Below, piece by piece: positions 1 through 10,481 of a stretch of DNA of 64,000 nt. The notes below the pieces were generated by a model, which saw only the letters and a program-made list of their open reading frames with translations, was not told the origin of the DNA and did not search any database. Position 1 is the first letter of the stretch, and each line of letters starts with the position of its first letter. The DNA is from Collimonas silvisoli (GTDB lineage: Bacteria > Pseudomonadota > Gammaproteobacteria > Burkholderiales > Burkholderiaceae_D), in NCBI RefSeq assembly GCF_018305005.1, contig NZ_JAGQEG010000003.1, positions 1 through 64,000 on the forward strand. The letters are read 5' to 3'. Position numbers and translations under genes: made by a program.

Positions 1-292
1 CAAACAGGCGGCCGCCTTGTGCTGCTTTGCCGGTGTCCGGCTCGAACCCATTCTCCAGTGTAAAGATCGCCTTCAAGCCGCCGCCGAAATCCTCGCTACC
101 CTTCACACCCCAGCGGCTGCCGCTGCTGGCGCCGGAAGTCAGCTCAAGCAATTTATCGCCGGCGACATTCTGGTTGGTGCTGTAACGGATGCCGGTGTCG
201 ATACGGCCGTAGAGTGCGACTGACGACTGGGCACATGCCGCCTGGCTGACGAACACGGCCACCCAGCCGCCCAATATGAAGCGCAGTTTCAT
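1..292 (-). CDS. Gram-negative porin, N-terminal part (cut by window edge)
   Basis: Reading leftward from the ATG at 292 gives about 97 residues: a signal peptide (MKLRFILGGWVAVFVSQAAC, then AQSSVALYGR), then a typical first strand of trimeric porins (SSVALYGRIDTGIRY) and the motif RWGVKGSEDFGGGLKAIF. This is the general diffusion porin family of Burkholderia and Neisseria, an outer-membrane beta-barrel for small polar solutes. A GGAG ribosome site precedes the ATG. It starts only 16 bases after the phosphatase gene, so the two are probably co-transcribed. The C-terminal three quarters lie outside the window, so substrate preference cannot be judged. Confidence 0.85.
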   Translation of the reverse strand, partial: MKLRFILGGWVAVFVSQAACAQSSVALYGRIDTGIRYSTNQNVAGDKLLELTSGASSGSRWGVKGSEDFGGGLKAIFTLENGFEPDTGKAAQGGRLF

Positions 293-308
293 GATTTCTC
301 CGGCGCGC

Positions 309-1373
309 TTATTGAATCGCTTCAGGCGTGACAACGATCCAGTTTTTGTCGGCCGTCACCGGCAGGCCGAGCTCCTTTTGGCGCGCGACGTTTTGCTGCT
401 GCATGCCATTCAGCTGCTGCATGTATTTGTCTTTGCGGTTGACCCAGACCCGCACCCCGCCCTTCTCGATGTCGGTCTTGTGGAACAGCATCGGACCGTC
501 GCTGACCGGCGTATCGCCGGCGACCAGGATCGGACGCTTCCATTCATCGATATAGGTGTTGATGGCGGCGGACTTGCCTTCGAACCAGGTAAGCGGCGCC
601 CACAAAGTGGCGGTCAGCTCGTAATCCAGCAATGCATCGGGCTGATATTTTCCCTGGGCGACCAGCTTGCGGACAGTGGTGACTTCAGCAGTCTTGCGAT
701 CTTTCAGCAGCATGCTGACGCCGATCACATTCTGCGGCTTGACGTTATAGCCGTATTTCGGATCGGCCATTATCATACGCGCCAGATCCTCGCTGGCGGC
801 ACTCATCACGTAGACTTCAATGCCGTTCTGCATCAAGGCCCGATACAACTCACGCATGCCGGTAAACAGTTGCGGTGCCTGCACCTGAATCGACTTCACT
901 TCAACGCCTTCGTAATACCTGGCTGGCACCGGCTTGCCATAAGCCATCAGCTGGTCGACCTGCTGCTTCAGTTCACGCAAGGTGAAGCCCGCGAATACCT
1001 GCGCCACCCACGGGTAGCAAACCTGGTCGTCGATTTCGCACAGCCGTTGGTAATAGCTGTAGAGGCTTTCCTTGAACTGCGGCGTGTCCTTGAATGGAAT
1101 CAGCTTGAGCGATGCCGGCAGCTTGTCCCGTCTTAGCAAGCCTTTCATTTCCATGAAGGGCAGCAGCGACTCTTCCAGATCGTAGCGATAGCTGGTGTTG
1201 TCCATATCGAACACCGCGAACGCGCCCTGGTTGGCGTTGGCTGCAATGACCGTCTTGAGCTTCTCGGCTGCCGCCGCAGGCCAATGATCCAGCACCATTT
1301 CCGCATGGGCGAAACAGGACGCCGCACAAAGCGCGAGACCAGCCCACCATATTCTTGCCTTGCTGCTCGCCAT
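309..1373 (-). CDS. Secreted HAD phosphatase, phosphorylcholine phosphatase-like
   Basis: 354 residues from the ATG at 1373, chosen because AAGGGGGA lies just upstream and the protein then begins with a signal peptide ([20 protein letters not shown], cleavage near AHA). HAD motifs are in order: DMDNT at about residue 50 (nucleophile Asp), SAAS in the middle and GDTPVSD near the C-terminus. The trio DMDNT, SAA and GDTPxSD is what I recall for Pseudomonas phosphorylcholine phosphatase PchP, a periplasmic enzyme that releases phosphate from phosphorylcholine. Length also agrees with PchP. Substrate is inferred from motifs only; another periplasmic HAD phosphatase is possible. It is probably in an operon with the porin that follows. 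Confidence 0.75.
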   Translation of the reverse strand: MASSKARIWWAGLALCAASCFAHAEMVLDHWPAAAAEKLKTVIAANANQGAFAVFDMDNTSYRYDLEESLLPFMEMKGLLRRDKLPASLKLIPFKDTPQFKESLYSYYQRLCEIDDQVCYPWVAQVFAGFTLRELKQQVDQLMAYGKPVPARYYEGVEVKSIQVQAPQLFTGMRELYRALMQNGIEVYVMSAASEDLARMIMADPKYGYNVKPQNVIGVSMLLKDRKTAEVTTVRKLVAQGKYQPDALLDYELTATLWAPLTWFEGKSAAINTYIDEWKRPILVAGDTPVSDGPMLFHKTDIEKGGVRVWVNRKDKYMQQLNGMQQQNVARQKELGLPVTADKNWIVVTPEAIQ

Positions 1374-1532
1374 ATCATTTCCCCCTTCAAATGACCTGCA
1401 TTCGTGTCCGAAGATGCATACCGGAGTCGGCAAGGCATTGTGGAATTGATAACATTGCAGCAATTGCAATCAGGCGACGCAAAACATAATGCGCGCGACA
1501 AATGCAAATCGTTACAGCAGATGATTGTCTGC

Positions 1533-1567
1533 AAAAAAAAACGGGATGCGTCAATCTACGCATCCCG
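1533..1567 (-). terminator. Rho-independent terminator after the DUF2968 gene
   Basis: On the minus strand a perfect 9-bp stem (CGGGATGCG / CGCATCCCG, arms 1559-1567 and 1542-1550, 8-base loop) is followed by nine T residues (1533-1541). It lies about 60 bases past the stop of the DUF2968 gene and before the phosphatase gene, so it separates the two transcription units. Confidence 0.85.
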
Positions 1568-1628
1568 ATGTGTTGACTACTGTGCGCCGGAAGCAGTCGC
1601 CTGGCGCAGCATTGCCATCATGGCCGAA

Positions 1629-2330
1629 TTATTTTCTGCCAGCCTTGGCGTCGCCGAAATTACTGTTATCCAGTACGGTTTGCTGTGCTTCCAATGTACG
1701 GATACGGTTTTGCAATCCCAGCAACTCGCTGCGTGCCGCTTGTTGCTTGGTGCTTAGCAGTTGCGCTTGCTGACGCGCCTGATCTTGTTGGACGGTGACG
1801 TTTTGTTCTTGCTGCTGTTGCACCACCAGATCGTTTTGCAAGGCGCTCAGACGGGTTTCCTGTGCTGCAATCAGCTGCTCGGTGTAGGCTTTGTCCGCTT
1901 CCAGCTTGATGCGGCGGATATCGACCTCAGCCAGCTTTTCGGTCTGGCCGACAAAACTCTTATAGATTTGCTCGGACCGCGTATCCGATGTGGTCTTGAC
2001 GACGCGCCAGAAATTCTTTTGCTGGAACAACGCGACATAATAATTACGGCTATCCGGCTTGAACAGCAGGCTGGCGCCGTAGTTGCCGTTATAGGTGGTA
2101 CGCAATTCGCTCACGCCCTGGCTCTGCATCAATTGCTGTAGTTCGCTGATGGTGCTGTTAGCGCTGTTGATGCTGCTCCCTGCAGGTTTGGCGGCGCTGA
2201 TCGGGGCTGATGCGACAGTTGTCGGCGCGGGGCTGGCTGTAGACGATTGCGCCAGAGCGTTGATCGACAAGCCGGCAATGAGCATTCCCAGTCCTAGACC
2301 GCGGACTGCATTGCGTACATTTACTTTCAT
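1629..2330 (-). CDS. DUF2968 family exported coiled-coil protein
   Basis: 233 residues. A signal peptide (hydrophobic stretch 10-27, cleavage near ALAQ) is followed by a Ser/Ala/Thr-rich linker, then a globular part around residues 55-120 (GVSELRTTYNGNYGASLLF, FWRVVKTT). A long Gln/Glu/Ala-rich helix at about 120-220 is predicted to be coiled coil. This pattern fits DUF2968, a family of unknown function that I associate with Burkholderiales. It is probably periplasmic. It is a single gene with AAGGA before the ATG and its own terminator downstream. The family assignment is from memory of its layout, so moderate confidence; that it is a real exported protein is much surer. Confidence 0.7.
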   Translation of the reverse strand: MKVNVRNAVRGLGLGMLIAGLSINALAQSSTASPAPTTVASAPISAAKPAGSSINSANSTISELQQLMQSQGVSELRTTYNGNYGASLLFKPDSRNYYVALFQQKNFWRVVKTTSDTRSEQIYKSFVGQTEKLAEVDIRRIKLEADKAYTEQLIAAQETRLSALQNDLVVQQQQEQNVTVQQDQARQQAQLLSTKQQAARSELLGLQNRIRTLEAQQTVLDNSNFGDAKAGRK

Positions 2331-2469
2331 CCCCTGATTCCTTCGCTAACATTAATTTTATCGATATGAGCTACAGCAACAGGCAATTTTATCTGCAATC
2401 CTGTTGATGCTGAGCACTGTTTTCATTTAAAACATTATTGTTGTTATTTTATCACCGCATTCGATCCGA

Positions 2470-3843
<1,374 letters not shown>

Positions 3844-3933
3844 TTCTTTTCAATGTCCCTCGCTCAAAGTCGCTCAGACTGAGCGATTTGGCGCAGGCCG
3901 TTTTTTGTTATCACAGCAATCTCATCGCATAGC

Positions 3934-5649
3934 TCAATAAACCAGTTTCACATTGCCGCAACTAATCGAGGACAGGTTGAGGGTGCTTAACCCAATGTTC
4001 AGTCCTAGTTGCGACGTCAGTTGATCAAGCAATCCGCCGACGCTAGACAAAATCGGATTTAACAGATTTCCCAGGGTACTTAACAAAGTAGTCAGCGCCC
4101 CGCTTAAGAGTCCCAAAGGATCAGCATCCAAACCAACCCAAAATTTCTGCGGCTGGATAGTCCCGCCTAATATGTCTTGCAATTTGGAGCCGACAGTCAC
4201 GGTATTGGAAGTCGATGGCGGGGGATACAAGGTAACGGCGGGATAGGAGGTGCTCGGCGAAACGTTGATGCCGAGATTGAGTACCCCGGCAATCGCATCA
4301 ATCCGATTCGACGGGTTCGACGCCATATCGGCAGGGCAGGAAAGCGGCGAACTGGCAAGGGTTTGTCCCTTTGCCACACAGATTCCCGCGGTACTTGTCG
4401 TTATCGCGAATGTAGCGCTTTGCGGCGCATTGCATTGCAAACTGTTGAGTTTAGCTTTACCTGCCGCAAGATCAACGTAGATCGGGAGTTGCACGGCAGG
4501 ATATCCGGGAATCAGCGTCAATGCCTGCACATTAATTGCCAGCCGCAACTGGGCCGAAGTTGCTGTCGCGCCGACCCCGCCCACGGCCATCTGCGGTGGC
4601 TCGATTAAATTTAGCTGCAACCCCGCTTGCCCCAATCCAGGGAGATTTACGTTGATATTGGAACTCGCAAGATGATTCTTGTTCGCGACCTGCAAGGTGC
4701 TGACATTGAGCAAATCCAGGATATTGATTTGCGTATCCAGAGCGGCGACTCCGTTGGCGGAACTCAGGTCAAAAATATCGCCGATTCTCAACAAGGTACC
4801 GCCCAATGTTCCGCTGGTCAGGCTGCCCAGATCGGTACCTATGTTCGCCACCTGGGTTGATGACAATCCGCCGATGGACGCATTGACCAGTTGCGCCAGC
4901 GTTACCTGGGTGTTTGCCACTTGGCTGACGCTACCGATATTCACATTCAGATTGGTTAGAACTTTCAACAAGGACACCTGCGCTCCCAGCAATCCGCCAT
5001 ACGAGGCGGCAGACAAACAAATATTGCTGCCCAGAAGACTGTTGACCAGCAGCGACGACAGCGAACCGCTAGAACTGCACAGAGAGAGCAGTCCAGTCCC
5101 AAGAGAGAACGCAGCAGTTGGATTGCTCGCCGAAGCAATCGCCTGAGCGTTGATGGTGCGTGCGCCCAAGCCAAAAAATGCGGGTACAGTCTGCGTAACA
5201 ACTACCTTCACTGCATTCAGATTGGTTCCCGCCGCAGGAGTGGAAAAATAACCGGGAGCCAAAGCCAGATTGGCAACCGGATCCCAAAGACCGCAAGTTA
5301 CGGTAATGGCATTTGACATCGCATTCGGGGCGACAGTCGAGAAACCGTTTGCCTGTGCGTTGCCAATCGCGGCCAGCACCGGTGCGTCGGTCGCCGCGCA
5401 TGTGGTGGGATTGCCGGTCAGCGGCGTACCGACCAGCTGCTGGGCGCCCGCCAGCGCCGCCAGATCAGCATTTTTTTGCAAATCGCGCCTCATATAAAAC
5501 ATGTAGCCGATATCCACCGACGATAACAAGACCACGATCACAGATAGAAAAATCGCCGCCATCACAGCCACCGAACCATGTTGCGGCGCGTGATCATGGC
5601 GGCCCCGAACGACACGATGCGACGACAGATTGTTGAGGGTTGATGGCAT
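3934..5649 (-). CDS. tadG: TadG-like pilus assembly protein
   Basis: About 571 residues from the ATG at 5649; a TTG at 5685 would add 12 residues and neither has a clear ribosome site. The N-terminus holds the TadE/TadG membrane anchor: GSVAVMAAIFLSVIVVLLSS, then RRDLQKNADLAALAGAQQL, a pseudopilin-like motif. The rest is a long Ser/Leu/Asn/Gly-rich extracytoplasmic region with few charged residues and Leu-Ser-Ser repeats near the C-terminus (SSVGGLLDQLTSQLGLNIG). TadG proteins are envelope parts of the Flp pilus machine. It is the last tad gene, after the DUF3613 gene. I see no von Willebrand A domain of the kind found in some TadG proteins. Confidence 0.82.
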   Translation of the reverse strand: MPSTLNNLSSHRVVRGRHDHAPQHGSVAVMAAIFLSVIVVLLSSVDIGYMFYMRRDLQKNADLAALAGAQQLVGTPLTGNPTTCAATDAPVLAAIGNAQANGFSTVAPNAMSNAITVTCGLWDPVANLALAPGYFSTPAAGTNLNAVKVVVTQTVPAFFGLGARTINAQAIASASNPTAAFSLGTGLLSLCSSSGSLSSLLVNSLLGSNICLSAASYGGLLGAQVSLLKVLTNLNVNIGSVSQVANTQVTLAQLVNASIGGLSSTQVANIGTDLGSLTSGTLGGTLLRIGDIFDLSSANGVAALDTQINILDLLNVSTLQVANKNHLASSNINVNLPGLGQAGLQLNLIEPPQMAVGGVGATATSAQLRLAINVQALTLIPGYPAVQLPIYVDLAAGKAKLNSLQCNAPQSATFAITTSTAGICVAKGQTLASSPLSCPADMASNPSNRIDAIAGVLNLGINVSPSTSYPAVTLYPPPSTSNTVTVGSKLQDILGGTIQPQKFWVGLDADPLGLLSGALTTLLSTLGNLLNPILSSVGGLLDQLTSQLGLNIGLSTLNLSSISCGNVKLVY

Positions 5650-5691
5650 GGGAGGCGTTCGCGTCGGATTCGGTATGTTCGTCAAAAAAAT

Positions 5692-6099
5692 TCAGTTCTT
5701 ATTTATTTTTGTTTCGAAAAATTCCGGCAAAGGATGCTTGAAGCTATCCAGATAACGCTGCCAGCTGGCGTCGGCGGTTACTCCCAGCATGGGCAGGCGC
5801 GGCCCGGCGACACGGCCATCCGCTTGCGCCTGCAACAGGGTGTGTGTGACGTCGCCGACACGTATGCTTTCCTGAGTTGCTTCCGCGGCAGTATTTTCTG
5901 TCGGCTGGGCGGGAGCTGATGCAGCGACAGCCGTTGCTTTCGACGCAGAGACAGCAGTTGTTGCTGCCGCAGGCTCCGGCAACAGCTTGCCCGAGAGCGG
6001 CGACGGATTCTGCGCGCACGCTCCTGAAGCGTCGATTGCCGCCAGTAGCACAGAGCCACAAAACAAGATGTGCTGCCGGAGAATTCTCTGCGCTTTCAT
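5692..6099 (-). CDS. DUF3613 domain protein of the tad locus
   Basis: 135 residues. A signal peptide (about 1-29, ending GACAQ) and an Ala/Pro/Thr-rich linker lead to a C-terminal domain with GDVTHTLLQAQADGRVAG, LPMLGVTADASWQRYLDSFKHPLPEFF. That motif (short helix, GPxLPMLG, then W/YQRYLDSFxHPxPE) is what I know as DUF3613, usually found in betaproteobacterial tad loci between tadD and tadG, as here. Exact role unknown; presumably a small periplasmic accessory of pilus assembly. The gap to tadD is about 57 bases and tadG follows closely, so it belongs to the operon. Confidence 0.8.
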   Translation of the reverse strand: MKAQRILRQHILFCGSVLLAAIDASGACAQNPSPLSGKLLPEPAAATTAVSASKATAVAASAPAQPTENTAAEATQESIRVGDVTHTLLQAQADGRVAGPRLPMLGVTADASWQRYLDSFKHPLPEFFETKINKN

Positions 6100-6156
6100 T
6101 TTTTACCTCTTGAACAAAAATTTAACTGCGTGATATCCGATGCGATTCAATAAGAC

Positions 6157-7062
6157 TCAGCCACCGTTGCCAAAGCGATCCAGCATGGATTGAAACGGCG
6201 TCGCAGGCAGCCGCGCCGGATTCTCATTTTTAAGCGCCGATGCGGCAGATTCATTCATTGCTGCCGGCCCATTGCTTGTGTTTTTCTGAACGGCAGCGAC
6301 AACCGGCTGACCCTGACCGATTTCAGCTGCCAGGCCATATATCTTGGCGCGGCTCTCTGCCGGCAAGGCCGCCTTATCCATCACCGCGCGGGCTTTTGCG
6401 GCATCGCCGGAAACCAGCAACAGCAGCGCCAGATTGCCTATCATCTTGCGGTTGTCCGGCGCCAGTTCAGCGGCCTGCGCCAGCGGCACCCGGGCAGCGC
6501 TGATATCGCCGATACGCAACAGCGCATAACCCAGATCGCTCAGCATCACGGGATTGGTGGGCTGGCGATTCGCTGCTTCCCGCAGGGAGCTCACGGCGGC
6601 CTTGTAATCGCCGCTCTGTGCGGCCAACAGCCCCAAACCATGCCAGGCGGCGCTGGCTTCGGACGAATTCAGCAATTTTCGATAAGCGCCATTCGCTGCC
6701 GCAGTTTGCCGGGTTTCGCGCAAAGCGTCGGCACGTAATCGCTGCAGCTCAGGCGTACTGCCATTTTGCTGTTCGTAGGCATCGATATGCGCCAGCGACG
6801 CAAAGTACATGCCCTGCTCCTGCATTTGCCGAATCAATCCCAGGTACATGCCTTTGTTGTCCGGCGTCGGCGCCTTGTCCTCTGCCTGTTGGCGCAATTG
6901 CGCCGCTTCGTTTTGCTGCGCGTATGCCTTGGCGGCGTTGCTGGCGCAGCCGGCCAGCAACCCTGCGGCAAATATCATCGAGAGCGGCAACATCCAGTAC
7001 GGGAAAGCGAACTGCGGCAGCGCATGCCTTTCTATATCTGGCCGCTGCTGAAGATAAATCAT
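6157..7062 (-). CDS. tadD: TadD-like tetratricopeptide lipoprotein
   Basis: 301 residues. A hydrophobic segment ends in the lipobox LLAGC (Cys about residue 39), so it should be lipidated. At least three tetratricopeptide units follow: WHGLGLLAAQSGDYKAAVSS, PVMLSDLGYALLRIGDISAA and NRKMIGNLALLLLVSGDAAK. TadD is the TPR lipoprotein of Flp pilus systems, thought to help place the secretin in the outer membrane. Its ATG overlaps the tadC stop by four bases (ATGA), a sign of translational coupling. The C-terminal 50 residues are Ala/Asn/Pro-rich and probably disordered. Confidence 0.87.
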   Translation of the reverse strand: MIYLQQRPDIERHALPQFAFPYWMLPLSMIFAAGLLAGCASNAAKAYAQQNEAAQLRQQAEDKAPTPDNKGMYLGLIRQMQEQGMYFASLAHIDAYEQQNGSTPELQRLRADALRETRQTAAANGAYRKLLNSSEASAAWHGLGLLAAQSGDYKAAVSSLREAANRQPTNPVMLSDLGYALLRIGDISAARVPLAQAAELAPDNRKMIGNLALLLLVSGDAAKARAVMDKAALPAESRAKIYGLAAEIGQGQPVVAAVQKNTSNGPAAMNESAASALKNENPARLPATPFQSMLDRFGNGG

Positions 7063-8072
7063 ATATTTGCTCCCATTTTTGCCAGAGCCCGGATCACTGC
7101 CAGAAAACCGACGCCGCCGGTAATCACCAGTAAGCCAGGCAGCAGGGTCAACACCATGACCCCGGTCATCTTTACCGTCAACTTGCCTATCTTTTCCTTC
7201 ATGTCCAGCTTGCGTTGCTCGCGAATCCGCTCACTGAATTGCTTAAGCGGCTCTTGCACCGCGCCACCGTGATGTTCCACCTGCACCAGCAAGCGCGCCA
7301 CCGCTTGCAGATCCTCATTGTCGAATACGGTAGAAAAGCGCCGCATCGATTGTTCGCGGCTGCGTCCCGTGCTGTATTGGCGGCCGGCGATAGCCAGCTC
7401 TGCTCCCAGCACCTTGAGAACATTGCGGAATTCGTTTTCAATCACATGCAGACTCTGATCGACCGACAACCCGACACCTTGCAGCAAGCGCAGCAAATCG
7501 ATAAGCAGAGGCAATTCTTCGGCGGCCTGGCGCTGACGTTTGAGTGCTACCCGCTGCATCACCCACTTGGGCAACATATAACCCAGGGCGACGCCGAAAA
7601 ACAGGATCAGCAACAGGGATAGCCATCCTCCTCGCTCGAACAGCACTAAACCAAGCAACGGCAAGCCAACCGCCAGCACTACGCGTGCCGTAAAAAAAAG
7701 CGCTTTGCCCTGCATGTCGTTGACGCCGCACTGATCCAGCAGATGCCGGTCTTCTTCAGCCACCAGCTGACGTCCCAATGAGGTATCCAGCCAATTGGCG
7801 CTGAATGCAGCCAGGCGCTCGCGCCGGCTCGGCAGTTTTGTGACGGTATTCAAGGCAGCTGCCGGCCTGTCGCGGGCCGCAATCTTTTGATCGATCGTAG
7901 CCAGGTTGCGCTTGAGCCGCCACGCTCTCGCCAATAGCGTGGTTCCCATCAGCAATAAGGCCGCCGCCATCAGCAGGATCGCCAGGATGATCAGCGTATG
8001 TTGTGTTGTATTCACCTTATTTGTCCCGTATTTTTTCCGTATTTGTCCCACGCAACGTCGGGCGCCGACCAT
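7059..8072 (-). CDS. tadC: TadC, inner-membrane pilus assembly protein
   Basis: 337 residues as read from the ATG at 8072. A GTG at about 8015 (VNTTQHTLI) would give the more usual short N-terminus and cannot be excluded. Transmembrane segments are seen near 28-48, 130-165 and at the C-terminus (MTGVMVLTLLPGLLVITGG). The type II secretion F domain is about 180-310 (LPLLIDLLRLLQGVGLSVDQSL). TadB and TadC form the inner-membrane platform that works with the TadA ATPase. tadC begins five bases after the tadB stop and overlaps tadD. Confidence 0.88.
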   Translation of the reverse strand: MVGARRCVGQIRKKYGTNKVNTTQHTLIILAILLMAAALLLMGTTLLARAWRLKRNLATIDQKIAARDRPAAALNTVTKLPSRRERLAAFSANWLDTSLGRQLVAEEDRHLLDQCGVNDMQGKALFFTARVVLAVGLPLLGLVLFERGGWLSLLLILFFGVALGYMLPKWVMQRVALKRQRQAAEELPLLIDLLRLLQGVGLSVDQSLHVIENEFRNVLKVLGAELAIAGRQYSTGRSREQSMRRFSTVFDNEDLQAVARLLVQVEHHGGAVQEPLKQFSERIREQRKLDMKEKIGKLTVKMTGVMVLTLLPGLLVITGGVGFLAVIRALAKMGANI

Positions 8073-8076
8073 GCGG

Positions 8077-9006
8077 CTAAACCGTTTTCGCCAATCTGTA
8101 TAAACCGTAGCCGCCCAAAATTTCCAGCATGACTGCGCCGATCAGCATTTTTTTTCCAATCGGGTCATGCCACATATTGGAAAACATATCGTTGTTGAAA
8201 ATGATCAGGAACATGCCGATAGCGGCCGGCAATACCCCCATGATCCAGGCCGACAAACGAATTTCCGCGGATAAGGCGACCATTTCATTTTGCGCATGCT
8301 CAAGATCGCGCATGAACCCGGCCATGCGTTCCAGAACCAGGTCGGAGCGTCCGCCAAAGCGCGTCGAAACACCAATCACGGCGGCCACCAAATCCAGCTC
8401 CTTGAAACGAAAAATCGCTGCTTGCTGACGTAGCGCATGCTCCAGATCGACACCGGCTTGCACCTGCCGGTTGGCGCGGTCCAAGACCACCTTGAGCGGC
8501 CCTTCAGTGCCCACTATGCCGGTCTGAAACGCGGAGCCGATGCTATTGCCGATCGTGACCAGGCGCACCAGAGTATCCAGAAATCCCGGTAGTTGCCGCA
8601 CCATGATTCGCTGCAATTTGGAAGTCTTCAGCCAAAAATAAAAAATCACCAGCATGGTGTACAGCACCAGCGTCCCCAGCGCGGATATCCAGCCGCCCAG
8701 CAGCAACGCCAGCAGGGTCAGGGCTATGCCGGGCGCGATTAGCTGGAAATACAGCTTGCCGCCGGGCTGCTGAATGCCCGCGCGCAAAAAGAACTGGCGC
8801 AATGCTTCTATCTGCGGCTGCAATTGCGGCGACGCCTCGCCCGTCTCTTGCGGCTGCGCCTGACTCTGCTGCATGCCTTGAATCTGCCGGTTCACGAAGG
8901 CGGCGCTGACGTCTTGCCGGGTGCGTTGCTGTGCACGCTGCCACAGCCATAATGCAACGCCCGTCAACAATAGGGCCGCAGCAAGCAGCCATAGAGCGAT
9001 ATGCAT
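8077..9006 (-). CDS. tadB: TadB, inner-membrane pilus assembly protein
   Basis: 309 residues with an N-terminal membrane segment (LWLLAAALLLTGVALWLW), two central segments (about 92-135) and a C-terminal pair. The type II secretion F domain is about 140-270 (LPGFLDTLVRLVTIGNSIGS, then RFGGRSDLVLERMAGFMRD). Partner of TadC in the platform complex. A GGAGG site inside the tadA stop region sets the ATG at 9006, and the genes are separated by only two bases. Confidence 0.9.
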   Translation of the reverse strand: MHIALWLLAAALLLTGVALWLWQRAQQRTRQDVSAAFVNRQIQGMQQSQAQPQETGEASPQLQPQIEALRQFFLRAGIQQPGGKLYFQLIAPGIALTLLALLLGGWISALGTLVLYTMLVIFYFWLKTSKLQRIMVRQLPGFLDTLVRLVTIGNSIGSAFQTGIVGTEGPLKVVLDRANRQVQAGVDLEHALRQQAAIFRFKELDLVAAVIGVSTRFGGRSDLVLERMAGFMRDLEHAQNEMVALSAEIRLSAWIMGVLPAAIGMFLIIFNNDMFSNMWHDPIGKKMLIGAVMLEILGGYGLYRLAKTV

Positions 9007-9008
9007 GG

Positions 9009-10364
9009 CTAGCGCCTCCCCGGCAGACCACCTGTGCCGGGCCCAGGGCCGCCGGTATTCGGATTAGCGCCGCTTTGCTGACCGAGCTGGCGTTGCCGTT
9101 GCAACTTGGGCGAGTGCGGGAAGATGCCCAGCGAAACCCAGCGATCCGCTTCTTCGCCGTCGGGGCCGATATAGCTTTCGTGCCGATACAGTTCTTGCAT
9201 GGTGATGATGTTGTCGCCCATGCCGGTCACTTCGGTAATCGAGACGATCCGGCGGCGGCCGTTGGAAAGCCGGCCGATTTGCACAATGAAATCGAGGGCC
9301 CCGGCAATTTGCCGCCTGAGGCTGCTTTCACTGCCCTGGAAGCCGGCAAACCCGGCCAGCATTTCGATCCGGTACAAGCATTCGCGCGGTGTATTGGCGT
9401 GGATCGTGCCCATCGATCCGTCGTGGCCGGTATTCATCGCTTGCAGCATTTCCAGCACTTCGGCGCCGCGCACTTCGCCGACGATAATCCGGTCCGGACG
9501 CATGCGCAGGCTGTTGCGGATCAGGTCGCGGATGCTGACTGCGCCGGCGCCTTCGAAACCGCCCAGGCGCGATTCCAGGCGCACCACATGCGGATGATTG
9601 AGCGACAGTTCGGCGGTATCTTCCACCGTCACCACGCGTTCGTTTTCCGGAACGAAAAATGCCAGGGCATTCAGCAAGGAAGTCTTGCCGGAACTGGTGC
9701 CGCCGGAGACCAGGATATTGCAACGGGCTTTGACGGCGTTATCCAGCAGCGAATAGATTTCCTGGTTCATGGTGCCCAGGTTGAGCAGATCGGTAGGCTT
9801 CAGCGGCTCTTTGCGGAACTTGCGGATCGACACCATCGGCCCGTCTACCGACAACGGTTCAATCACCACGTTCAGCCGGCCGCCATCCGGCAAGCGGGCG
9901 TCGACCATGGGGTTCGATTCATCCAGGCGGCGCCCGAGCGGAGCCAGGATGCGCCTGACGATGCGCAGCAGGTGGGCGTTGTCGGTAAAACGCAGCGTCT
10001 CACGCTGCAAGATGCCGTGGCGCGAAACGAACACGTCGTTATAGCCGTTGATCAGGATATCTTCGACCGTCATATCGGCCAGCAGATCTTCCAGCGGCCC
10101 CAGGCCGGCGAGTTCCTTGGTCAGGGCGTCGGCAATCTGCCGCACCTCGGCTTCGTTCAAGGGAATCCGCTGCAGACGGACAAAGCCGTCGACGTCCAGA
10201 TTGACGAATTGCTGGATCGCGCTGCGCGACCAGCGGCCGAATTCCGCCCCCAGTTCTTCGATCCGCGTCAGCAGATGATCGTAGGCCGCCGTCTTGATAT
10301 CCTGGAACTCCTGGGTGTTCGAAAACGTTTGGTCATCATCGGCAAATTCAATCTGGTTACTCAC
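9009..10364 (-). CDS. tadA: TadA/CpaF pilus assembly ATPase
   Basis: 451 residues of the type II/IV secretion ATPase family. N-terminal helical domain about 25-115, then the RecA-like core: Walker [15 protein letters not shown] near residue 220, Asp/Glu box TVEDTAELS, Walker B region [19 protein letters not shown] and His box [17 protein letters not shown]. It powers Flp pilin polymerisation from the cytoplasmic face of TadBC. The last 25-30 residues ([20 protein letters not shown] onward) are Gln/Gly/Pro-rich and go beyond the usual family end, so they are probably a disordered tail. About 117 bases without a gene separate it from tadZ. Confidence 0.94.
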   Translation of the reverse strand: MSNQIEFADDDQTFSNTQEFQDIKTAAYDHLLTRIEELGAEFGRWSRSAIQQFVNLDVDGFVRLQRIPLNEAEVRQIADALTKELAGLGPLEDLLADMTVEDILINGYNDVFVSRHGILQRETLRFTDNAHLLRIVRRILAPLGRRLDESNPMVDARLPDGGRLNVVIEPLSVDGPMVSIRKFRKEPLKPTDLLNLGTMNQEIYSLLDNAVKARCNILVSGGTSSGKTSLLNALAFFVPENERVVTVEDTAELSLNHPHVVRLESRLGGFEGAGAVSIRDLIRNSLRMRPDRIIVGEVRGAEVLEMLQAMNTGHDGSMGTIHANTPRECLYRIEMLAGFAGFQGSESSLRRQIAGALDFIVQIGRLSNGRRRIVSITEVTGMGDNIITMQELYRHESYIGPDGEEADRWVSLGIFPHSPKLQRQRQLGQQSGANPNTGGPGPGTGGLPGRR

Positions 10365-10481
10365 GTTTGCTTCTCCTGTCTTTCATCAGGGGGCCGCTTC
10401 CTGCATGCCTTTCCCGGCATCCTGAGAAGGTTCTGCATCAGCGGCGCGTATCACGCTATACCTACGCTTAAATCGGCTTGT

